From Moraxella sp. (GTDB taxonomy: Bacteria > Pseudomonadota > Gammaproteobacteria > Pseudomonadales > Moraxellaceae): a stretch of 64,000 nucleotides of DNA. The stretch covers positions 62,001 to 126,000 of the forward strand of contig JAUMYZ010000003.1 in assembly GCA_030528385.1 (NCBI GenBank). Reading direction: 5' to 3'. Every line of letters begins with the position of its first letter. Positions within the stretch are counted from its first letter, which is position 1. Positions 57,441-64,000 of the stretch are shown here, piece after piece. Below the pieces are notes generated by a model, which saw nothing but the letters and a program-made list of their open reading frames with translations, was not told where the DNA came from and searched no databases. A program made the position numbers and the translations under genes.

Positions 57441-58489
57441 TGGCTTTTTGCCAACAATTGACAAATATCAAGTAAACGATTGGCGTAGCCCACTTCGTTG
57501 TCATACCAAGCAAAGATTTTAAATTGGTGGTTGGCTTGCATAAGCTGCTGACCATCAATGACCAAAGAATGACCATCGCCAATAAAATCACTGGACACCA
57601 ATGGGTCGTCTGTGTAGTCCATGATGCCTTTTAGCGTTGTTTGGCTGGCATTTTTTAGTAGGGCTTGTAATTCGGTCAATGTGGTGTTTTGTTCAAAAAC
57701 CACATTCACATCAATGCACGCCACATTGATGGTGGGCACGCGAATGGAATGTCCGTTGAGTTTGCCTTGCAATTGGGGCAACACTCGTTCTGTGGCGTTG
57801 ATACTGCTGGATGTGGTGGGAATGATGTTGTGTCCTGACGCTCGCGCTCGGCGCAAATCACGATGGGCATGGTCAAGCACCATTTGGTCGGCAGTAACGG
57901 CGTGTATTTCGGTCATCATCACGCTTTGTAAACCCAGTTGTTTGTCCAACAAATGCAGCAAAGGCACAAGCGCTTGGGTGGTGCAAGACACTCCCGAAAT
58001 CACCGACAAATCACGGCTGAGCGTTTGCTCATTAACGCCCATAACGATGCTGGCGTCAACTTCATCAAAGGGCGCAGCACCAATAATGACTTGCTTGGCG
58101 CCTGCGCGCCTGTGTTGATTGGCTTGGTCATAAGAACGAAAATATCCTGTGCATTCTAGCACCAAATCAATGTCCAAACTGTCCCAAGGCAAATTTTGGG
58201 GGTTGGCTTGTGCCAGCAACAAAATTTTTGCCAGCGGCTGGCGGTTTTTTTCTAAAACCAAATAGGTGTCTTGATTGTTGCGCCACAGCGAAGCTGTGAC
58301 CCCCATATTTGACAGTTTGCCGTGCGTGCTGTCAAAGCGCAGCAAATGCAGCAGCGTATCAACATCGGCGATGTCATTGATGGCAACGAACTGGATATGG
58401 TCAAAGCTGTCTGTGCGCGCCAAAAATACCCTGATAAGCATGCGCCCAATGCGCCCAAAGCCGTTGATGGCTAGCCTAAGTGTTTTCAT
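57437..58489 (-). CDS. GAPDH/erythrose-4-phosphate dehydrogenase-like enzyme
   Basis: The ATG at 58489 gives 350 residues starting MKTLRLAINGFGRIGRMLIR, the NAD-binding motif. The active-site block reads SGVSCTTQALVPLL: the catalytic Cys is kept, but the near-invariant SNASCTTN pattern is changed, including Asn to Gln after CTT. The base His is kept in TEIHAVTADQ. The C-terminus (FAWYDNEVGYANRLLD) is normal. It could be a divergent glycolytic GAPDH or Epd. The start codon lies inside the 3' end of the upstream helicase gene (14-base overlap). Confidence 0.88.
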   Translation of the reverse strand: MKTLRLAINGFGRIGRMLIRVFLARTDSFDHIQFVAINDIADVDTLLHLLRFDSTHGKLSNMGVTASLWRNNQDTYLVLEKNRQPLAKILLLAQANPQNLPWDSLDIDLVLECTGYFRSYDQANQHRRAGAKQVIIGAAPFDEVDASIVMGVNEQTLSRDLSVISGVSCTTQALVPLLHLLDKQLGLQSVMMTEIHAVTADQMVLDHAHRDLRRARASGHNIIPTTSSSINATERVLPQLQGKLNGHSIRVPTINVACIDVNVVFEQNTTLTELQALLKNASQTTLKGIMDYTDDPLVSSDFIGDGHSLVIDGQQLMQANHQFKIFAWYDNEVGYANRLLDICQLLAKSH

Positions 58490-59930
58490 TTGTTGCCTTG
58501 GTTTTTGGTTGTGTGCTTTGTTTGGATTTGCGGTCATTTTTGGTGGGTCTTATCACTCCACCACAGTTTTTGATAAACTGCTGGTGCATTTTTTTGATGG
58601 CGGTTTTGTCAAGGCGACAAAAGCGCGTTTCGTGTTCTTGGCTGAGCTCAAGCAAGCGTTTGTCAACCCGAAACACCCATTCATCAAGCAGTAAGCTGTT
58701 TTTGTTGAGTCCAAGCAGTTTTAGACCGTCCAGTGAGCGCAAACGTGATAGGGCGACATAGCCTTGTCCTGCTTCAAAGGTGTAAGATAGGTCAATTTTG
58801 GCGGCGTCTAAGGTCATGCCTTGTGATTTGTGAATGGTGATTGCCCATGCCAAACACAAGGGCACTTGACTATAGCTTGCCAACACTTCGCCTTGATGGC
58901 TTTCTATGACCCACTCTTCGGGCTCAGCAATCACCGTGCGACCTGTCGTCAGTTGTACCACAGGATAGGCGCTGTCGGTGGTGTTTTTGCTCAAACTGGT
59001 TTGGGTGCTGGCAAAATCAATCACTTTGCCCATCGTGCCATTGGAAACGTTAAGCGTGTTGTTGTTTTTTACAAACATTACCCGCGCGCCCACCTTGAGT
59101 GTGAGCGTTTCGTTGGCACGCACGTTCTTTTTTAGGGTTTCTACGAGCACTTTGTCGCCATAAGTGGTGCATACAAATGTGTGGGGTTTGCCAGTCAAAG
59201 CGCTCAGCTTTTCTTCATTAATGTTATCCACATCAGCATTATGGGTATAAAGGTGGGTGCACGTTGCGTCAATGTTATGGTGCTTGGTGGCAAGCAGGGT
59301 GTCAATGGCGCCTTGTTCAACGTCTTGCTGGCGAATTTGGTTTAAGATTTGGTTGAGTGAAATGCCAAACTGCTGCTTTTCGTGTTGGGCATTTTGTCGG
59401 TGTTGTTCGCCAAGATAGCAAATTTGAAAGTTGGCGTGCAGCCACGCCTTTGCCATAAAAGCAAATTTTTCTTTGTTGTTTTCGCCTTTGTTGCCAACGG
59501 GGGGTAATTGAAAAAAATCTCCTGAAAAAATCACTTGTACCCCGCCGAAGGCATGCTCATTATCTCTGATGGTGCGCAGTATCTCATCAAGCAAGTCCAC
59601 CTGTTTGGCGTGCAGCATAGAAATTTCATCAACAATAAGTACTTTGGTGTCTTTAAGGCGTTCGGTGAGTGTTGGTCGGTGTTTTAGGCGCTGATAATCG
59701 TTGTTGTCAAAGCTGTCTTTGATGCCCATGCCTGACCAAGCGTGTATGGTCATGCCACTGATGTGAGTTGCGGCAATGCCTGTGCTGGCGGTGATGGCGA
59801 CGGGCACTCGGCGCGCGCGCAGATATGCAATGTATTGATTTAATACATGCGTTTTACCAGCACCAGCTTGCCCAGTTAAAAAGACGTTTTGACCCGTTTT
59901 TAAGATGTCAAGTGCGGTGGATTGTTTCAT
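58476..59930 (-). CDS. PIF1-like DNA helicase (RecD-type AAA ATPase)
   Basis: The 484-residue protein is an SF1B helicase: Walker A FLTGQAGAGKTHVLN, motif Ia ITASTGIAATHI, Walker B LIVDEISMLHAKQVD, motif III IFSGDFFQLPPVG and the C-terminal AITIHKSQGMTLD and YVALSRLRSLDGL. Bacterial PIF1-like enzymes unwind DNA and G-quadruplexes. The last 30 residues are a basic tail. The gene overlaps the next gene's start by 14 bases. Confidence 0.9.
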   Translation of the reverse strand: MKQSTALDILKTGQNVFLTGQAGAGKTHVLNQYIAYLRARRVPVAITASTGIAATHISGMTIHAWSGMGIKDSFDNNDYQRLKHRPTLTERLKDTKVLIVDEISMLHAKQVDLLDEILRTIRDNEHAFGGVQVIFSGDFFQLPPVGNKGENNKEKFAFMAKAWLHANFQICYLGEQHRQNAQHEKQQFGISLNQILNQIRQQDVEQGAIDTLLATKHHNIDATCTHLYTHNADVDNINEEKLSALTGKPHTFVCTTYGDKVLVETLKKNVRANETLTLKVGARVMFVKNNNTLNVSNGTMGKVIDFASTQTSLSKNTTDSAYPVVQLTTGRTVIAEPEEWVIESHQGEVLASYSQVPLCLAWAITIHKSQGMTLDAAKIDLSYTFEAGQGYVALSRLRSLDGLKLLGLNKNSLLLDEWVFRVDKRLLELSQEHETRFCRLDKTAIKKMHQQFIKNCGGVIRPTKNDRKSKQSTQPKTKATNENT

Positions 59931-60040
59931 GATGGTTGGTATGGCGATTTGTTGCTTAGCATAGCATATTTTGTCAGCTCAAGATAGGCAACAAATCTAT
60001 GGTAAGGGCAAATGATAATGGGGAAAATATGAGACCATGT

Positions 60041-60067
60041 AAAAACCCCACCAGTTGGCAGGGCTTT
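60041..60067 (-). terminator. Intrinsic terminator after rpsI
   Basis: On the minus strand GCCCTGCC, loop AACT and GGTGGGGT form a stem with two G-T wobbles, followed by TTTTTACATGG. It lies just downstream of the rpsI stop codon. Confidence 0.65.
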
Positions 60068-60080
60068 GTTGGTGTAACGA

Positions 60081-60467
60081 TTAACGCTTTGAGAATTGTG
60101 GGCGACGACGTGCTTTGCGCAGACCCAACTTTTTGCGCTCAACTTCACGGGCATCACGCGTAACAAAACCAGCAGCTTTTAGGGCGGGTTTTAGGGTTTC
60201 GTCATAGTCAATCAACGCACGAGTAATGCCATGGCGGATTGCCCCTGCTTGACCGCTGGCGCCACCACCGGTAACCGTGATGTATAAGTCATAGCTAGAA
60301 ATGGCGTCCAACAGCTCAAGTGGCTGGCGCACAACCATGCGCGAAGTTTCGCGACCGAAGTATTCATCAAGCGTTTTGCCATTGATGATGATGTTACCAG
60401 TGCCTTTGGCCAAGAAGACACGAGCAGTAGAAGTCTTGCGACGACCAGTACCGTAATTGCGTTCCAT
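60081..60467 (-). CDS. rpsI: 30S ribosomal protein S9
   Basis: The 128-residue S9 shows [20 protein letters not shown] at the N-terminus and ends with the basic tail [11 protein letters not shown] that reaches the P-site tRNA. It follows rplM by 9 bases in the usual rplM-rpsI operon. Confidence 0.98.
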   Translation of the reverse strand: MERNYGTGRRKTSTARVFLAKGTGNIIINGKTLDEYFGRETSRMVVRQPLELLDAISSYDLYITVTGGGASGQAGAIRHGITRALIDYDETLKPALKAAGFVTRDAREVERKKLGLRKARRRPQFSKR

Positions 60468-60476
60468 AATGTCTCC

Positions 60477-60908
60477 TTAGATGTCTAGCACTTGTGGCTG
60501 TTGAGCAGCGTGTGGGTGCTGGCTGCCTGCGTACAGTTTGAGTTTTTTAATCATGGCATAGCCAAGCGGACCTTTAGGCAGCATGCCTTTAACGGCTTTG
60601 TGCAACACGTCTTCGGGCTTGTGAGCGATAAGTTTGGTGAAATTGGTCTCTTTAATGCCACCTGGATAGCCTGTATGACGATAGTATTTTTTGTCCTGAG
60701 CTTTTTTGCCAGTAACCGCAACTTTGTCGGCATTAATTACCACAATATAATCGCCAGTATCAACATGGGGAGTATAAGATGGCTTGTGTTTGCCACGCAA
60801 ACGAGAAGCGATTTCGCTGGCTAGGCGACCCAATGTTTTGCCTTCAGCGTCCACAACGTACCAGTCATGGACAACTTCAGCGGGTTTAGCACTGATGGTA
60901 GTTGTCAT
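60477..60908 (-). CDS. rplM: 50S ribosomal protein L13
   Basis: The 143-residue L13 shows [39 protein letters not shown] and [19 protein letters not shown]. It is the first gene of the rplM-rpsI operon and has a good promoter upstream. Confidence 0.98.
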   Translation of the reverse strand: MTTTISAKPAEVVHDWYVVDAEGKTLGRLASEIASRLRGKHKPSYTPHVDTGDYIVVINADKVAVTGKKAQDKKYYRHTGYPGGIKETNFTKLIAHKPEDVLHKAVKGMLPKGPLGYAMIKKLKLYAGSQHPHAAQQPQVLDI

Positions 60909-61008
60909 ATAAAACCTATTTAATGTGAGTTTGAGAGTACAATAAACAAAACAAATGTTTGCTTATTTTAGGAATTGGGGAAACGAGGGCTCTCAAAAAA
61001 CGTCAAGT

Positions 61009-61037
61009 ATTATAGAGTATTTTTGGGTTTGGTGCAA
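61009..61037 (-). promoter_or_regulatory. Sigma-70 promoter for rplM-rpsI
   Basis: On the minus strand TTGCAC (61032-61037) and TATAAT (61009-61014) are separated by exactly 17 bases. The expected start leaves an untranslated leader of about 95 bases before rplM, which could carry autoregulation. A 10-base-pair hairpin (TTTTTGCTTA/TAAGCAAAAA) lies further upstream near 61058-61081. Confidence 0.85.
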
Positions 61038-61252
61038 CAGTTTTGGTAAAAAACCATTTTTGCTTACAATAAGCAAAAAATGTACTTTTATCATAAATTG
61101 TTTTACAAAAAAAGCGATTTTTTAAGGAGTATTTAACCTTTTATAGTGATAAAAAAGTCATTTATCGGATTTTTATTACTTATTAACATAAATGGTCTGA
61201 ATATTGCATGTACTTTTTTAACCATAGGTTTTATTTACAGAGTGTGGTGGAT

Positions 61253-61474
61253 ATGAAAAAGTACGTAGTTTTCGCCTTAGCTTTATCTTTTTGCAGCCCA
61301 TTGCTTGTGCAAGCAAAACAAAATTCCAGTGCCGATAATCACACCAATTCTGGCCATAAAAAAACACATGGTAAAAAAGAAAAGAAAGAATCTTGGACGC
61401 CAGCCAGCAGTGTGTTTATTGACATGCGTGGCACGATGTTTTGGATAAGAGCAGACAATGTAAAAAAGAAATGA
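61253..61474 (+). CDS. Small secreted basic protein
   Basis: The 73-residue product starts with a signal peptide (MKKYVVFALALSFCSPLLVQ, cleavage after QA). The mature part is very polar, with a His/Lys/Asn-rich stretch (HTNSGHKKTHGKKEKKE) and ends MFWIRADNVKKK. I do not recognise it. It lies between rplM and an orphan CRISPR-like half-repeat. A longer frame upstream from 61208 lacks a proper start. Confidence 0.5.
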   Translation: MKKYVVFALALSFCSPLLVQAKQNSSADNHTNSGHKKTHGKKEKKESWTPASSVFIDMRGTMFWIRADNVKKK

Positions 61475-61520
61475 CAAAATGTTGGGTGCAAATGGTGGCG
61501 ATTGTTGTTGTGTTTTGTGC

Positions 61521-61548
61521 TTTCTAAGCCATCTATGTACTGGTGTTG
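61521..61548 (-). repeat. Orphan CRISPR-like half repeat
   Basis: The 15 bases TTTCTAAGCCATCTA at 61521-61535 are identical to the handle and 3' stem half of the array repeat 30 kb away, in the same orientation. The other half has diverged, so the hairpin is weakened. No second repeat is visible next to it, and no promoter could be assigned. Confidence 0.55.
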
Positions 61549-61752
61549 GATTTATTGGGGCGTGCGGCAGCGTCCATACAATAAACAACCCAAAATCTAT
61601 AGCTATAAAAGCATAAAGCATATTGATGACTTTTGAGCAGCAAATTTAAAAGGAAAACCGATATCAGCCCTGCCCGCGATAAGATATCACCGACACACAT
61701 TTTGCCAAATGGCAATAAATGTGCTATCTTGTAAACATTTGAAGGTCAGACC

Positions 61753-62670
61753 ATGAACACCCTTGAACAGCTTGCCCAGTACACCACCATCGTTGCCGAT
61801 ACGGGTGATTTGAACGCCATCGCCCGTCTAAAACCCAAAGACGCCACCACCAACCCCAGCTTAGTAACGAGTGCTCTGCTGTCAGGTCAGCATGACGCAC
61901 TTATCAACAAAATCAAAGACTTATCGCTTGATGATGATCAAATCATAGACCGCTTAACTGCCGAGCTTGGCAAACAAATACTCACTCACATAGACGGACG
62001 AGTTTCCACCGAAGTGGATGCACGTCATTCTTTTGATACTGACAAAACCATCAAAAACGCCCTAGAATTTATAGAGCTGTACGACAAACTTGGTGTGGAT
62101 ACCAGCCGAATTTTAATCAAAATCGCCGCCACTTGGCAAGGCATCCAAGCCGCCAAAGAGCTAGAAAAACAAGGCATTGGTTGCAATCTTACCCTACTAT
62201 TTACAGACGCCCAAGCTCGTGCTTGTGCAGACGCTGGCGTTACGCTCATCTCGCCTTTTGTGGGACGAATCACCGACTGGCAAAAAAGACAAGAAAATAA
62301 ACCCACCATCGCCATCGCTGATGACATGGGCGTAAATTCCGTCAAAGCCATTTATCAGTTTTATAAACAGCATGGCTACACCACCGACATCATGGGAGCA
62401 AGTTTTCGCTCGGTTGAGCAAATTTTGGCATTGGCGGGCTGTGATTTATTGACCATCTCGCCTGCCTTGCTTGATGAGCTTGCCAGCATGGACACGCCTG
62501 TATCTTGTCAGCTCATTGATGGCGGCAAACACACGCCAAAACCACCAGTGATGACCATGACAGAATTTATGGACGCCCAAAACAGCCACTCACTCAATCA
62601 ACTACTACTCTCAGGCATTGATGGCTTTGTTAAAGCCAGAGCGGATTTGGCAAAACAATTATTTGCTTAA
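61753..62670 (+). CDS. tal: Transaldolase
   Basis: Transaldolase of the pentose phosphate pathway, 305 residues. DATTNPSLV near residue 30, and ILIKIAATWQGIQAA near residue 118 with the Schiff-base Lys, identify the TalB type. Length is slightly short of the usual 315 but all core residues are present. GAAGGTCAG precedes the ATG. Confidence 0.96.
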   Translation: MNTLEQLAQYTTIVADTGDLNAIARLKPKDATTNPSLVTSALLSGQHDALINKIKDLSLDDDQIIDRLTAELGKQILTHIDGRVSTEVDARHSFDTDKTIKNALEFIELYDKLGVDTSRILIKIAATWQGIQAAKELEKQGIGCNLTLLFTDAQARACADAGVTLISPFVGRITDWQKRQENKPTIAIADDMGVNSVKAIYQFYKQHGYTTDIMGASFRSVEQILALAGCDLLTISPALLDELASMDTPVSCQLIDGGKHTPKPPVMTMTEFMDAQNSHSLNQLLLSGIDGFVKARADLAKQLFA

Positions 62671-62716
62671 TCTTTGTAAAGCTCACTTTTTGACCGATTT
62701 TTCAAGTGATGGCACC

Positions 62717-64000
62717 ATGAAATATCCATGTATCATCAGCACCTTAGTAGCGTCTTTGTTTGTCGTGCCTGTCCATGCCAACCCATCAAGCGTTGTTTAT
62801 CAAGATGGTTTGGCAGAATACGCCTGCCACAAACCCGCCATCACCGACCCCAAGTTACAAAACGCCACGGTGAGCTGTTTATTTCATGATGACGGCAACA
62901 TCGCCCAAATCAAACATCAAGACAAATTTGGCTTAATCAACAAAGACGGCAAACTCATCAGCGACATTCGTTATGATGACATCAGTTCTTATGATGATGA
63001 GCACCACACCGCTTTGGTACAAATTGACGACAAATATGGGCTGATTAGCACCAAGACAGGCAAAGAGCTGACCGCTGTTCATTTTGACAAAATGCACTTG
63101 TTTAGCCAAAACCGTATGGCAGTATCCCTACATGGCAAATTAGGCTATATTGACAGCATAGGCAACATGGTCATCGTCCCAAAATACGGCAATGCTTATC
63201 GCTTTGAAGATGGGCTTGCCATCGTTAGCAATGACGGCAATGTCAAAGATGACACATACAGAATGGGGGTGATTGACACAACAGGCAAAGAGATTTTGCC
63301 GCCCATTTATAAAAGTGTCAGTATCAATGACAATCTCATTTATTTTGCTGATGAAGCAGGCTATCACGGTGTGATGGACAGCCAAGGCAATATCATCATC
63401 AAGCCAGAATATCCACACATGGACAGTTTTCGTCATGGCTTTGCTGTCGTTGCTTTGATGAGAGACCTAAATGGCTATATTGATGAAACTGGCAAAGAAG
63501 TGATACCGCCACAATACCTATACGCCAAAACGCCTGTCAAAATCGCTGATAAGGTGCTGTTTATAGTCGCCAAACGCCAAGGAAACAAATGGCAATTTGG
63601 GGTGGTGGACAAAGACAATCGCGTCTTGATTGATTTTATCTATGACCACCTGATTGGCATTGAAAAAAGCAACATCATCATCGCCAATCAAGACAACCAT
63701 CAGCTGATATTAAATCACGAATTTAAACCCATCTCCCCACACCTTTATGATGACATAATCGCTTTTGATAAAGAGATTGGCATTTATCAAAAAGACAATA
63801 AATACGGCTTTATCAAAACCGATGGCAAGCACATCACCGAGCCGATATTTGATGACATCAAACCACTATACAGCCAGCGATACGCCTTATCAAAAGCACA
63901 CACCACCTATTATGGCTACAAGGTGTGCGTGGGTGATAAATGGGGATTTGTTGATTTATATGGCAAAGAGCTGCTACCTGTCGTCTATGATGAGATTGTT
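62717..64000 (+). CDS. WG-repeat secreted protein, 3' end outside window
   Basis: The frame stays open from the ATG to the window's right edge (428 codons). A signal peptide (MKYPCIISTLVASLFVVPVH) is followed by about eight repeats of roughly 50 residues. They are recognisable by units such as DKFGLINKDGKLISD, DKYGLISTKTGKEL, GKLGYIDSIGNMVIVP, KYGFIKTDGKHITEP and DKWGFVDLYGKELLP. These are WG (KWG) repeats, predicted beta-propeller-like surface modules of unknown ligand. Export is predicted from the signal peptide. Confidence 0.85.
   Translation, partial: MKYPCIISTLVASLFVVPVHANPSSVVYQDGLAEYACHKPAITDPKLQNATVSCLFHDDGNIAQIKHQDKFGLINKDGKLISDIRYDDISSYDDEHHTALVQIDDKYGLISTKTGKELTAVHFDKMHLFSQNRMAVSLHGKLGYIDSIGNMVIVPKYGNAYRFEDGLAIVSNDGNVKDDTYRMGVIDTTGKEILPPIYKSVSINDNLIYFADEAGYHGVMDSQGNIIIKPEYPHMDSFRHGFAVVALMRDLNGYIDETGKEVIPPQYLYAKTPVKIADKVLFIVAKRQGNKWQFGVVDKDNRVLIDFIYDHLIGIEKSNIIIANQDNHQLILNHEFKPISPHLYDDIIAFDKEIGIYQKDNKYGFIKTDGKHITEPIFDDIKPLYSQRYALSKAHTTYYGYKVCVGDKWGFVDLYGKELLPVVYDEIV

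Overview
This window looks like chromosome of a Moraxella-type gammaproteobacterium (Moraxellaceae). That placement is an inference from the AT-leaning base composition and the gene repertoire (FimV-type protein, RluB/ScpB pair, J-domain/PspC proteins, type I-F CRISPR); no rRNA or other decisive marker is present, so the genus is probable and the species open.

Layout. 1-3.8 kb holds a three-gene cell-surface O-acetylation cluster (MBOAT acyltransferase cut by the window edge, plus two SGNH-fold proteins). 3.9-21.9 kb is mostly housekeeping: ppsA, a secreted small protein with a decayed tandem copy, a TrmB-like methyltransferase with a flavoprotein, infA, truA, an asparaginase, a FimV-type protein encoded as two genes, scpB-rluB, a potassium channel, tgt and queA. 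21.95-27.6 kb is the remnant of a Mu-like prophage. It is truncated at both ends and internally deleted, but still carries a MuF protein with a toxin-like C-terminus, an overlapping candidate immunity gene, and a Panacea/DUF4065 antitoxin-like gene followed by a tiny membrane protein. 27.64-31.33 kb is a large CRISPR array of 62 repeats and 61 spacers. 31.3-39.9 kb is a complete type I-F system on the minus strand: cas1, cas2-3 fusion, csy1, csy2, csy3, cas6f, leader, array. 40-64 kb is again chromosomal: tRNA-Ser, rhodanese-like proteins, fadH, a BaiN-type flavoprotein, pgsA, fhs, pnuC, two PspC proteins (one fused to a J-domain), ribA, dxs, suhB, an ABC importer, a GAPDH-like enzyme, a PIF1-like helicase, rplM-rpsI, tal and a WG-repeat protein running off the right edge.

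The most notable structure is in the 181-bp gap between cas2-3 and csy1. A consensus sigma-70 promoter (TTGACT, 17 bp, TATAAT) faces away from csy1 and reads into a degenerate CRISPR repeat (25/28 matches to the array repeat), a short 16-nt spacer, and a second, very degenerate repeat that keeps a perfect 5-bp stem and is followed by a T-run. The first 11 nt of that spacer are repeated exactly in the csy1 upstream region, immediately after a 5'-CC, which is the type I-F PAM. This is the architecture expected of a CRISPR-derived guide RNA that directs the Csy complex to its own operon promoter (CreR-like autorepression).

A second notable point is the physical join between the defence locus and the prophage. 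The oldest end of the array is a truncated repeat that runs straight into the tape-measure gene. A further half-repeat lies alone at 61.5 kb, and one spacer matches the 3' half of a tRNA gene.
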